NCBI RefSeq assembly: GCF_039536205.1
Contig: NZ_BAAAYL010000001.1
Location: 6,138,001-6,202,000 of the forward strand
Reading direction: 5' to 3'
Length of the DNA stretch: 64,000 nucleotides
Source of the DNA: Streptomyces sannanensis
GTDB lineage: Bacteria > Actinomycetota > Actinomycetes > Streptomycetales > Streptomycetaceae
Shown: positions 26,808 to 35,284 of the stretch, one piece after another
Layout: every line of letters begins with the position of its first letter
How positions within the stretch are numbered: the first letter of the stretch is position 1
Position numbers and translations under genes: made by a program
The notes under the pieces: model-generated
What the model was told of the DNA's origin: nothing
The model's database searches: none
The model's input: the letters and a program-made list of their open reading frames with translations, nothing else

Positions 26808-29354
26808 TCAACTCCTCTGCTTCGCCACAGCGCTGACCGCCGCGGGCTGATACGGGGCATCGCGCATTTCCGTGGCCGGGTTGCCCCCCCACCGTGCGTG
26901 CTGGGGGATCTCTTCGCCTTTCATGAGAAAGGAGTCGGCGTCGAGCACCGCACCGTCGCCCATCGTCACGCCGTAGTGGACGTGGGCGCCGATTCCGATG
27001 GTGCAGCCGTCGCCGATCGTGCTGCGGTCGGACTTGAAGGTGCCGTCCTCCTGCGAGTGGCACTGGATCTTGCTTCCCGCATTGAGCGTGCAGTTGTCGC
27101 CGATTCTGGTGAGCGTCCGTTCCGTCAGATAGCAGCCGTCGTCGAAGACTTTGCTGCCGATTCGAACGCCCAGCATGCGCCAGATCAGATTCTTGAACGG
27201 GGTTCCGTTGAAGATTTCGAGGTATTCGTCGGGAACCTTCCACAGACGTTCGTGCCACCAGAAGTACGGGTCGTAGATGGAGCACAACCGCGGTTGCAGC
27301 GCGCGGAACGCCGCGATGCCCCGCTCCACCAGTACGAGGTAGACAACGGTGAATCCGAGGGAGAGTGCCGTATACGTGGCGATCATCACATTTCCGAAAA
27401 CACCGTAGAGATCGACGGCTGCGAGGCCGAGCAGCGTGAGCATGCAGACGTGCAGCCATCGCACGAACAGGAAGAAGACGATCGAGCGCATGTTGTAGCG
27501 GTTCTTCGCGGCAAGGCTGCGGCGGAACGCTTCCCCCGTCCGGAGATGGTCGAAACGGCCGTCGCGCTCCACCGACCGGGGAATCTCGAAGCACGGTGAG
27601 CCGAGCAGGCCCACGCCCTTGCGGACTTCGCCGTCGATCGGAACCATCACCTTCGTGGCGAGCAGGCAGTTCTCGCCCGTTCTGGCCTCTGTGGGATAGG
27701 CGATGTTGTTCCCGATGAAGTTGCGCTGCCCGATCGACACCCGGGACACCCGGAAGGACGTGCTCGTGAAGTCCGCATTCATGATCGAGATGCCGTCGGC
27801 GATCATTGTTCCGCTGCCGACAGAAGTCAGGAACGGCGTCTCGTGCGCCAACTCCGTACCGAAATTCGACCCGGTCTGCTCCACCTTGGACAAGTCGTAT
27901 CCAAGGCCGCGCAGATAGTGGACGATGAACGAGCTGTCACCCAAAAGCCATTTGAAGAACTTCAGGTTGGTCATGCGCGCGAGCGCCCGCTGTGTCGCGT
28001 AGTGGAACCCGTACAGCGGATAGACGGTGTCCGGCTTGATCATCAGGTTCATCAGGCGCGGAACGGTGAACAGCAGGGCGAGACCCACAACGAGGAAGCC
28101 GAAGAACAACACGAAGGACAGGACCAGCGCGTCGATGTAGAGAGCCGGCGATGTGATCTCCGCCGAGCCCGGGCCCAGCCGGCTGCTCAGCGCCGGAACC
28201 AACGTCAGCAGCATGTACAAGCCACCGAGCGCCAGCGGGATGTACAGGAAGAACAGCTGGAGCAGGGTGGCGAGGCCGAATCCGGCCCGGCGCAGCGTGC
28301 CGCACTCCGCGGGCGGGATCCTGACGTAGTCGACCTCGGTGCGCTGCGCGGGGGATCCGTGCCACCGCTGGCCGTCCGGGACGGCCTGCCCGCTGTACAG
28401 CGCCGAGGTGTGTCCGAGTTGCGCCCCGTCGCCCATCGACGTGTCGATGTCGAGCACGGTCTTCTCGCCGATGAACACGTCGCGGCCGAGAGTGACCCGG
28501 CCGGTCTGGATACGTCCGGCGTGCGCGCGGTAGCAGAGGAAGAACGAGTCCTTGCGGATCACCGTACCGGCGCCGACCGTGAACAGGTCGGTGCAGACTG
28601 GAAGAGTACGCGAAAGGATCGTGACGTTCTTGCCGATCCGCGCGCCGAGGGCCCGAAGATACAGCACGTACAGCGGATTGCCGACGAAGAAGATCATCGG
28701 GTTCGCGTGGACCAGCACCCTGACGATCCAGAAACGGAGATAGGCGAGGCTCCAGACCGGGAACTCGACGGGTTTCCATCGGCCGATGAGAATCCATTTG
28801 GCCGCGATCGGGAAAATGCACAGACCGAAGAAGGCCGCGCTGCCGAAAAGGGCTGAGCGCAGATAGATGCCGATCGGGCCCGACCCGTCAGATATCCATT
28901 CGAATCCCCGGGCGGTGACAAGTCCGGTGAGGAACGTGTATCCGAGGAAGAACAGCAACTGCAACGTTCCGCAGAGGAGGTACTGCGGCGTGCTCACCGG
29001 TTTCACCACTTCGGCCGGCGGCGGGGCCGACGACTCGACGGCGCTGGATGCGACGTTCGAGAGCGCCGTCGCCAGGTCTCGGATCGTCGGATGCCGGTAG
29101 ATGTCCTTCATCGACACCGAGGGGAGGTCCGCCCTTTTCCTGACCCGTGCGCAGAACTGGGCCATGACCAAGGAGTTCGCCCCCAGGTCGTCGAAGAAGT
29201 GGCTGTCGACCGACACCTGTTCGACACCCACGACGTGTGCCAGCACCTCGGCCAGAACCGTCTCGGTGTCGGTCGCCGCATCTGAAGACAGGCTTTGACT
29301 GATTCCGGGGTCACCGGGCTCGGACGTCAAGACCTCGACGGATTTTTCCACCAT
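26808..29354 (-). CDS. Carrier protein fused to Pls-type NRPS membrane domain (TIGR02353)
   Basis: About 848 residues. An N-terminal carrier domain (about 25-100, FFDDLGANSL, phosphopantetheine Ser61) is followed by the membrane region found in epsilon-poly-lysine synthetase (Pls). That region has about six hydrophobic helices separating three soluble left-handed beta-helix segments, each ending in a G-[SN]-P motif (WHGSPAQ, LLGSPC, WGGNPA). In Pls this part performs iterative peptide-bond formation and follows an A-T module in one chain. Here the A domain is missing and is supplied, if at all, by the next gene. Start ATG 29354 follows AGGAG. First gene of the cluster. The architecture is firm, the product is not. 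Confidence 0.87.
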   Translation of the reverse strand: MVEKSVEVLTSEPGDPGISQSLSSDAATDTETVLAEVLAHVVGVEQVSVDSHFFDDLGANSLVMAQFCARVRKRADLPSVSMKDIYRHPTIRDLATALSNVASSAVESSAPPPAEVVKPVSTPQYLLCGTLQLLFFLGYTFLTGLVTARGFEWISDGSGPIGIYLRSALFGSAAFFGLCIFPIAAKWILIGRWKPVEFPVWSLAYLRFWIVRVLVHANPMIFFVGNPLYVLYLRALGARIGKNVTILSRTLPVCTDLFTVGAGTVIRKDSFFLCYRAHAGRIQTGRVTLGRDVFIGEKTVLDIDTSMGDGAQLGHTSALYSGQAVPDGQRWHGSPAQRTEVDYVRIPPAECGTLRRAGFGLATLLQLFFLYIPLALGGLYMLLTLVPALSSRLGPGSAEITSPALYIDALVLSFVLFFGFLVVGLALLFTVPRLMNLMIKPDTVYPLYGFHYATQRALARMTNLKFFKWLLGDSSFIVHYLRGLGYDLSKVEQTGSNFGTELAHETPFLTSVGSGTMIADGISIMNADFTSTSFRVSRVSIGQRNFIGNNIAYPTEARTGENCLLATKVMVPIDGEVRKGVGLLGSPCFEIPRSVERDGRFDHLRTGEAFRRSLAAKNRYNMRSIVFFLFVRWLHVCMLTLLGLAAVDLYGVFGNVMIATYTALSLGFTVVYLVLVERGIAAFRALQPRLCSIYDPYFWWHERLWKVPDEYLEIFNGTPFKNLIWRMLGVRIGSKVFDDGCYLTERTLTRIGDNCTLNAGSKIQCHSQEDGTFKSDRSTIGDGCTIGIGAHVHYGVTMGDGAVLDADSFLMKGEEIPQHARWGGNPATEMRDAPYQPAAVSAVAKQRS

Positions 29355-29473
29355 GCAAGCTCCTGAGGAAATGTCGGCCACCATCGGCCGATTCGGTCGC
29401 ACCCGGTGCCCTCGTTCTGGAAAAAACGAGGTCATGAGCTTGGTCGGGAAAGCTGCGCACTCAGTCTGTGCCG

Positions 29474-29559
29474 TCCCCCATCGGGCTGCCACTCGAAGTC
29501 GATCGCGTCCGCGAGGCAGTGGTCCTTGAATTCCCGTAGTCCTCGCCGCCGGACTCCCG
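29474..29559 (-). pseudogene. Remnant of a second TauD-like dioxygenase
   Basis: A minus-strand peptide, DAIDFEWQPDGG (within 29474-29536), closely matches NAIEFEWQPDGG of the intact dioxygenase. Immediately upstream, in another frame, ESGGEDYG resembles ESFGTEDRG of the same protein. The pieces are in the correct order with a frameshift between them and stops around them. The intergenic stretch 29355-29682 holds nothing else recognisable apart from the promoter that the cluster must have. Confidence 0.7.
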
Positions 29560-29784
29560 GCCTGATCCGCCAAGCGCGGGCGCAGGCCCCGAGCGGAGTC
29601 CTGCTGCCATCGGGTTGCGGTGATCGACCGAACGGGTTGCGGCCACTCCCGCTTCGGGGCCGTGCCCCGCGCTCCCTGTTTCTCACCGTTCCAGCGGTGC
29701 GCGAAGGCCGCGTACATCCGGAGAGGAAAGGCCGCGAGGGTCACGCCCACGATTGGGGTGCGGCACAGCCGGCGAGCGCGACGT

Positions 29785-30015
29785 ACGGGGCACCGCTGCC
29801 GCTGTCGGGCCGGCGAACAGCCACAAGGTCGCCCGGGTGGCGGCGGCGATGGGCCTGCGTGTGCGCATCCACGTGGCGACTCCCGCACCTGCGACCTGCC
29901 CGGTGGCCAGTGCCGCGACGGCGAGACCCCAGGCTGCGGAGACCCCCGGACAGTCCTTGGCCACGAGCGGGCCGAGCACTCCGCTGACGGCGCTCAGTGA
30001 GAGCTGCTGCGACAC
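29785..30015 (-). pseudogene. MFS transporter fragment (DHA3-like)
   Basis: The frame GVLGPLVAKDCPGVSAAWG, followed by a glycine-rich hydrophobic helix, MRTRRPI and a further hydrophobic run, resembles the middle of a DHA3-type MFS exporter, where WGL..AA..G..G and R-x-RRP(L/I) are conserved. Only about 75 residues (two to three helices) are recognisable before homology fades; both ends are missing. It may have exported the product of the neighbouring cluster. The assignment rests on pattern only. Confidence 0.5.
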
Positions 30016-30415
30016 CCGGCGGTCAGAGGGCGGACGAGTCGCTCAGAAGGTGGGCGGCGAGTGCGCCGTACGCGCCGGTGGACAGAAGACGAGCACCGGG
30101 CAGCACCACACGCCGGGTGGGGAGCCGGCATGCACGCGTGACTGTCACGGCTGACGGGGGTGGCGTCCGGAGTCGCAGCGGTGGTGAACACCACGCGATG
30201 GCCGGAGCAGGTGACCAGGATCCCGTCCAGACAGGCGCTGCCCCGGCGGGCGATGAGCGCGGCCTCGGTGACGGTGGTCGCGGGCGGCGTCCGCGCAGCG
30301 GGGGCTGTCCTGGGAAAGACGCTCCCTCCGGTCGACCGGGCGCATCATGGGCAGCTCTCCGGTGGTCGGCGCTGGTCGTCCACACGAGGCCCGGCAAGAT
30401 GCTTCTGCGGCTCGT
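30016..30415. other. 400-bp stretch without a recognisable gene
   Basis: All six frames were read. Short peptides are open but none shows a family motif, and frames are interrupted by stops. It lies between the MFS fragment and a MITE-like repeat and is best regarded as decayed sequence. Confidence 0.5.
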
Positions 30416-30640
30416 TAGTGCTGTGGCCGGAAAGGTTTACCGGGAAGCTCGCGATGTCCGGTGCGGTGCATCGCAAGGCAGAGGATCGCAGCTCGTACTC
30501 AGCCGTACTCGCGCGATGCGACAACGGTGGGGTACCTCCTGTGCCCGAAGGGCTACGGGGGAGAGGTGCCGTGCCTGGGGGCACCTCCCAGCGGGTAGCT
30601 GGGGGAGTCGCGAGCCGGTGAAGCTTTCCGGTCAGCACCA
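30416..30640 (+). repeat. MITE-like element, copy 1
   Basis: About 225 bp whose ends are imperfect inverted repeats: left TGGCCGGAAAGGTTTACCGG and the reverse complement of the right end TGACCGGAAAGCTTCACCGG match at 17 of 20 positions. The interior (GCGGTGCATCGCAAGGC.., CTCGCGCGATGCGACAACGG) is nearly identical to copy 2 at 50041-50340 in the opposite orientation. No transposase is encoded. The right end covers the stop codon of the phospholipase gene. Confidence 0.75.
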
Positions 30641-32506
30641 GCCCTTGGCGGCGTGCACTGTCCCGGCGTATCGCTGGGCGAAGCCCGTGCCGTCGTCGGC
30701 CGCGACGGTCATGTCGTATCGTCCTCCGTCCGTGGGCCACATCAGGGCGGCCTTCTCGCGCGGGCCGACCAGCTGCGTGCGTACCTCGCCGCCGAAGTCG
30801 TTCGGGGTGATGGTGAAGCACACAGCCTTCCCGCCGTCGTTGGCCAGCAGCAATTCGACCGATGCGTTCTCCGGCTTGTCGCCCCGCAGGACCGCTGTCG
30901 CCCGAGGGACGGCATTGTCGTCCTGATCCGATCCCTTCACCGTCCCGGCGAAGCGGCGGACGAAGCCGTCGGCGCCGTGGACGGTGAAGTCGTAGCGCCC
31001 GGCGGTGCGTACCGCGTCCCACACATAGCCGGCGGTGCTGTGCGGCTCGACGGTGAACGGCGTTCCGGTGAACGGCCGGGCGATGTTCGGGAACACCGTG
31101 AAGGGGAAGGCCACCGTGCCCTCGTTGGCGAGTGTGCAGGTGACCTTGCCGGTGGTGCGGTCCACCGCGATGTCGGCCCATGGGCGGTACGGCAGGGGCC
31201 GGTGCGGCCGCGGACCGCCCTGCTCCTGCGTCGGCATGATCTGTGTGCCGGGCGCCGGAAGCTCCACCGGTGGCAGCCCCATCGCCGCGTCGGCCTGCTC
31301 TCTCAGTGCGTGGGTGTCCGGCAGGGCGGGAACGGAGAAATCGGGCCGGGTGAAGTCGAAGCAGCTCGTGAGGTCGCCGCACACGGCGCGGCGCCACGGG
31401 GAGATGTTGGGTTCCTGCACTCCGGTGACGACCTCCAGGAAGCGCAGCACGGAGGTGTGGTCGAAGACCTGGGAGTTGACCCAGCCGCCCCGCGACCACG
31501 GCGATATCACCCACAGCGGCACGCGGTTGCCCAGCCCGATCGGCTGCCCGTCCACGAATTCCTCAGGGGTTCCGGTCGGCGGGAACGGCGGGATGACGTG
31601 ATCGAAGAAGCCGTCGTTCTCGTCGTACATGACGAGAAAGACGGTGTGCCGCCACACGTCCGGGTTGGCGAATACCGACTGAAGAGCCGTGTTGACCCAG
31701 TGTGCGCCGTAGGCGGGGCTGGCTGCCGGATGCTCGCAGAACAGGTACGGCGAGACCAGCCAGGACACTGTGGGCAACGTACCGTTCTTGCAGTGCTCGT
31801 CGAACGCCGACAGGTCCCACTGCGTCATCGCGTCGATGTAGCGCGGGTCGTCCTTGTCGAAGGAGTGGAACCGGGCGAAGTATTCGAGGGCGTTGTCCTC
31901 GTAGTTGCCGTGGCGCTCGTCCACGCCGGGAGTGTGGTAGACGCGCCAGGTGACACCGGCGGCAGACAGGCGCTCCGCGTAGGTGGTCCAGTCGCAGACC
32001 GGGTTGTCGGGCATCGGGGTGTTGTCGATCCACGGGCCGGTCGTGCCGTCACGGCCCGGACCGACCGTGCCGGTCCACAGGTAGAGGCGGTTGGGGCTGG
32101 TGGGTCCGGCGAGTGAGCAGAAGTACGCGTCGCAGAGGGTGAATGCGTCAGCAAGGGCGTACTGGTAGGGGATGTCCTCACGGGTGAGGTAGCCCATGCT
32201 CTGCTCGCCCTTGGCCGAGGTCCAGCGGTTCATCGCGCCGTTGTTGATGGCATCGTGACCGGTTTCCCAGTCGTGCGGCAGGCCGTCCGCGTTCTGGGCG
32301 TTGTACTTCGTGGAGTCCATCCGGTAGGGCAGCAGGAAACCGCCGTCGGTACGCGACGGGGTGGGCTGGTGGAACACGCTGTCGCCGTTCGGGAACGTCA
32401 GCGCCTGACGGTCGCCGAATCCCCGCACACCGTTCAGTGTGCCGAAGTAGTGGTCGAAACTGCGATTCTCCTGCATGAGGATCACGACGTGGCGGATGTC
32501 GTCCAT
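30632..32506 (-). CDS. Phospholipase C / phosphoesterase family protein lacking a signal peptide
   Basis: Alkaline-phosphatase-superfamily phosphoesterase of the bacterial (non-hemolytic) phospholipase C type, 624 residues. It starts directly at the catalytic block HVVILMQENRSFDHYFGTL and has the later metal motif YDENDGFFDH. Two C-terminal beta domains (DUF756-like) follow, each with a YDFTV/YDMTV repeat. Family members normally begin with a Tat signal of 30-40 residues. Here ATG 32506 lies 5 bp after the HAD gene stop, and no signal peptide is encoded in frame before it. The stop codon lies in the terminal repeat of a MITE-like element. Last gene of an ABC/HAD operon; probably releases phosphate or a head group. 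Confidence 0.87.
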   Translation of the reverse strand: MDDIRHVVILMQENRSFDHYFGTLNGVRGFGDRQALTFPNGDSVFHQPTPSRTDGGFLLPYRMDSTKYNAQNADGLPHDWETGHDAINNGAMNRWTSAKGEQSMGYLTREDIPYQYALADAFTLCDAYFCSLAGPTSPNRLYLWTGTVGPGRDGTTGPWIDNTPMPDNPVCDWTTYAERLSAAGVTWRVYHTPGVDERHGNYEDNALEYFARFHSFDKDDPRYIDAMTQWDLSAFDEHCKNGTLPTVSWLVSPYLFCEHPAASPAYGAHWVNTALQSVFANPDVWRHTVFLVMYDENDGFFDHVIPPFPPTGTPEEFVDGQPIGLGNRVPLWVISPWSRGGWVNSQVFDHTSVLRFLEVVTGVQEPNISPWRRAVCGDLTSCFDFTRPDFSVPALPDTHALREQADAAMGLPPVELPAPGTQIMPTQEQGGPRPHRPLPYRPWADIAVDRTTGKVTCTLANEGTVAFPFTVFPNIARPFTGTPFTVEPHSTAGYVWDAVRTAGRYDFTVHGADGFVRRFAGTVKGSDQDDNAVPRATAVLRGDKPENASVELLLANDGGKAVCFTITPNDFGGEVRTQLVGPREKAALMWPTDGGRYDMTVAADDGTGFAQRYAGTVHAAKGWC

Positions 32507-32510
32507 GGTG

Positions 32511-33200
32511 CTAGATCCTTTCCGTGGACGTGAGGAGAGACACGAGCAGGGCCAGGTCGGCCCGCTCCAGGGAGTCGAGGACTGTCCGCCCTGCCGAGTC
32601 CTGGATCGGTACGGTCGAGGGCACGGCCAGCACCGCGCAGCCGGCGGCCTCGGCCGAGGCGACACCCGCGGGCGAGTCCTCGACGACCACGCAGGCGTGC
32701 GGATCGACGCCCAGGGCGGCGGCTGCTGCCAGATACGGGTCAGGTGCCGGCTTCGTGCGGAGGGTGTCCTCGACTGCGAGTGTCAACACGAACCGTTCCT
32801 CCCCCAGGGCCTTGCGCACGAGGTCGACGACATGGCGCGGAGATGCGGAGACGATCGCCGTGGGGATCCCGGCGGCGGCCAGTTCGTCGAGCAGGCCCAG
32901 TGCCCCCGGGCGCGGGACGACTTCGCCGGCGACACGGGCGGCGAACGCCGCATCCAGGGCGGCGGAGAGAAGGCCGGGGTCGGGGGCCGCCGGGCCGCCG
33001 GTGCGGTGCAGGTGAGCGGCGGTGTACGCGGCGGGACGGCCCAGCACATGGGGTGTGTCGGCGTCAGTCAGCGGCCGTCCGATACCCTCTGCGACCTGTT
33101 CCACCGCGGCCCGCCACAGCCGCTCGGTGTCGACGAGCGTGCCGTCCATGTCGAACAGCACGGCAGCGGGAAGGGCGGGCGCGGCGATGCGATGGTTCAT
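32511..33200 (-). CDS. HAD-family phosphatase / beta-phosphoglucomutase-like
   Basis: HAD-IA hydrolase of 229 residues. Motif I FDMDGTLVDTE gives nucleophile Asp17 and acid/base Asp19; motif II is IVSASP; the lysine is in RTKPAPDPY; motif IV is VVEDSPAGV. It is cytoplasmic. It sits between a solute ABC transporter and a phospholipase C-like gene, which suggests dephosphorylation of an imported or released phospho-compound. Phosphonoacetaldehyde hydrolase is unlikely because the cap-domain lysine motif of that family is not evident. The substrate is unknown. Confidence 0.88.
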   Translation of the reverse strand: MNHRIAAPALPAAVLFDMDGTLVDTERLWRAAVEQVAEGIGRPLTDADTPHVLGRPAAYTAAHLHRTGGPAAPDPGLLSAALDAAFAARVAGEVVPRPGALGLLDELAAAGIPTAIVSASPRHVVDLVRKALGEERFVLTLAVEDTLRTKPAPDPYLAAAAALGVDPHACVVVEDSPAGVASAEAAGCAVLAVPSTVPIQDSAGRTVLDSLERADLALLVSLLTSTERI

Positions 33201-33323
33201 GGTGTTCTCTCCGGTGTGTGGCGAACCGGCGGCAGCGAGCGCTGTCCGCGTCGGATGCCGAGGGCGTCAGCTGGGTCGGGTCGAGTGGGTCCGAGTCGCC
33301 CGGTCGAACGTCGGCAGGAGCCG

Positions 33324-34460
33324 TCAGCTCCCATTGCCACCGCCGTCCGACCCGCGGTGGCGGTCCACCAGCACCGGACGGTCCGGCAGCGTCAGCGTCA
33401 CCGCCGCGCCGACCGGGAGCATGGCCGTGGAGGAGCTCGGTACGTCGGCCATCACCTCCGTGCCGCCGGCCAGTCGTACCGTCACTCGGGTCGTCGCGCC
33501 CAGGAACGCCGCGCCCACGATCCGGGACGTGCCGTTCCCGTCCGCCGTGACCCCGACCGCCTCCGGCCGTACCAGTACGTCGACATGGCCCGTGCCCCGG
33601 ACGACCTCGGTGGAGCCCGGAAGCGTCCCCTGGACGGGCAGGGTGCGGCCGAGCACGTGCACGGTCCTGCCGTCCGTCCCGGCCCGGGCCGGGACTCGGC
33701 TCATCACGCCCACGAACTCGGCGACGAACGCGGTCGCGGGGCGCTCGTAGAGCTCCGCCGGAGGGGCACACTGCTCCAGTCTCCCGGCGCGCATCACCGC
33801 GACCCGGTCGGCCATGGAGAGGGCCTCCTCCTGGTCGTGAGTCACGAACAGGGTGGTGATGCCGAGTTGCTGCTGGAGGCGGCGGATCTCCTCACGCAGC
33901 GTCGACCGCACCTGTGCGTCGAGCGCCGACAGCGGTTCGTCGAGCAGCAGTACGCGTGGCTGCAGTGCCAGAGCCCGGGCCAGCGCGACCCGCTGCTGCT
34001 GGCCGCCCGACAGCTGGTACGGGAAGCGGGCGGCGTGCTGCGGCAGTCCGACCAGCTCCAGGAGTTCGGCGGCGCGAGCCCGTCGCGCGGCCTTGCCCAC
34101 CCCGCTCATCCGCATTCCGAAGGCGACGTTGTCGACGGCGGTCAGGTGCGGAAAGAGGCTGTACGACTGGAACACCATGCCCGCGTCGCGGCGGTGCGCA
34201 GGGACGCATGTGACGTCCTGGCCGTCCACGAGCACCTCGCCGGCGTCAGGTCGCTCGAAACCGGCGACCGTGCGCAGTGCGGTGGTCTTCCCGCAGCCGG
34301 AAGGGCCCAGCAGGGCCAGCAGTTCACCTGGGCGGACCGCCAGGTCCAGCCCGTCCAGCGCCGTCGTGGCACCGAAGGCTCGACGCAGCCCGCGGAACTC
34401 CACGCTTGAACCGGCCCGCGTCGGGGTGATGTTTTCCGGATCGGTCAGAACATTGGTCAT
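33324..34460 (-). CDS. ABC transporter ATP-binding protein (PotA/FbpC type)
   Basis: 378 residues: an ATPase domain with Walker A GPSGCGKTT (52-60), signature LSGGQQQR and Walker B VLLLDEP, followed by a TOBE-like C-terminal regulatory domain. The type serves spermidine/putrescine, ferric iron, thiosulfate and 2-aminoethylphosphonate importers. ATG 34460 forms an ATGA overlap with the permease stop; the longer open frame upstream is not needed. Part of the operon binding protein - two permeases - ATPase - HAD - phospholipase. Confidence 0.92.
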   Translation of the reverse strand: MTNVLTDPENITPTRAGSSVEFRGLRRAFGATTALDGLDLAVRPGELLALLGPSGCGKTTALRTVAGFERPDAGEVLVDGQDVTCVPAHRRDAGMVFQSYSLFPHLTAVDNVAFGMRMSGVGKAARRARAAELLELVGLPQHAARFPYQLSGGQQQRVALARALALQPRVLLLDEPLSALDAQVRSTLREEIRRLQQQLGITTLFVTHDQEEALSMADRVAVMRAGRLEQCAPPAELYERPATAFVAEFVGVMSRVPARAGTDGRTVHVLGRTLPVQGTLPGSTEVVRGTGHVDVLVRPEAVGVTADGNGTSRIVGAAFLGATTRVTVRLAGGTEVMADVPSSSTAMLPVGAAVTLTLPDRPVLVDRHRGSDGGGNGS

Positions 34461-35284
34461 TGAGACTCCTTGGGACGGCGAGCCCGCCCGGCGGCGGCGA
34501 TCACCAGCAGCAGCACCCAGGTGCCGAGGAGGCCGACCATGGACACGGCAACGGACATCTGTGCGTGCGAGCCGCTGAGGGCGACGATCCACACGGCGAA
34601 CGGCTGGTAGCCGAGGACCGCGGCGACGGTGTACTCACCGAGCACGAGGGCCAGCGTCAGGAACGCGGTGTTGAGCAGCGCCCCACGCAGGTTGGGCAGC
34701 ACCACATGGAAGAGGGTGCGCGGCCACGACGCCCCGCACGCCCGCGCGGCCTCGACGAGTACACGCAGGTCGATGGCGGTGAGCCCGCTGTCCAGTGTGC
34801 GGTACGCCAGCGGCAGCGCCATCAGGGCGTACGCGAGCACCAGGACGAAGGGGAACTCCGGGTTCTGGAGCGCGACCAGGGCTCCGAAGAGCGGGGTGCC
34901 TGCGAAGTGGTCCGGTCCCCAGCGCAACACCGCGCTGATCCCGGCGACAAGGGCGACAGCGGGTACGACCAGCGGCAGCAGGCACACGATCTCGACGAGC
35001 GTGCGCAGGCGCGGCGCAGCCAGCCGGACCGTGACCAAGGCGGGTACGAGCAGGCCCAGGACGAGTGCGATGGTGGCCGTGGCCAGTTTCAGGGTCAGAG
35101 CCAGACTGTCGGCGAAGCCGTCGGCACCGAAGATCCCGGTGTAGGCATCGAAGCCGATGCCCTGGCGCGGGCCGCCGATCCCGATGCTGAAGGCGACGGC
35201 GCATGCGAGCGGGACCAGGAAGTACACGCCGGTGAGCAGCCACACGGCGCCACGCCCGTATTCGGGCCTTCTCAAGCGAGCCAT
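34457..35284 (-). CDS. ABC transporter permease 2 (PotC-like)
   Basis: 275-residue inner-membrane permease with about six helices and the cytoplasmic EAA loop EAARACGASWPRTLFHVVLPNL. ATG 35284 overlaps the end of permease 1 by 13 bp. It pairs with permease 1 as a heterodimer. The frame extends upstream but that part is antisense-like noise inside permease 1. Confidence 0.9.
   Translation of the reverse strand: MARLRRPEYGRGAVWLLTGVYFLVPLACAVAFSIGIGGPRQGIGFDAYTGIFGADGFADSLALTLKLATATIALVLGLLVPALVTVRLAAPRLRTLVEIVCLLPLVVPAVALVAGISAVLRWGPDHFAGTPLFGALVALQNPEFPFVLVLAYALMALPLAYRTLDSGLTAIDLRVLVEAARACGASWPRTLFHVVLPNLRGALLNTAFLTLALVLGEYTVAAVLGYQPFAVWIVALSGSHAQMSVAVSMVGLLGTWVLLLVIAAAGRARRPKESQ

Noticed and set aside
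25075..26850. 591-codon plus-strand frame opposite the NRPS
   Set aside because: The minus strand encodes clear A, T and TE motifs; the plus frame is a shadow.
32475..34409. 644-codon plus-strand frame opposite HAD and ABC ATPase
   Set aside because: Both minus-strand genes have intact catalytic motifs and coupled starts; the plus frame has none.
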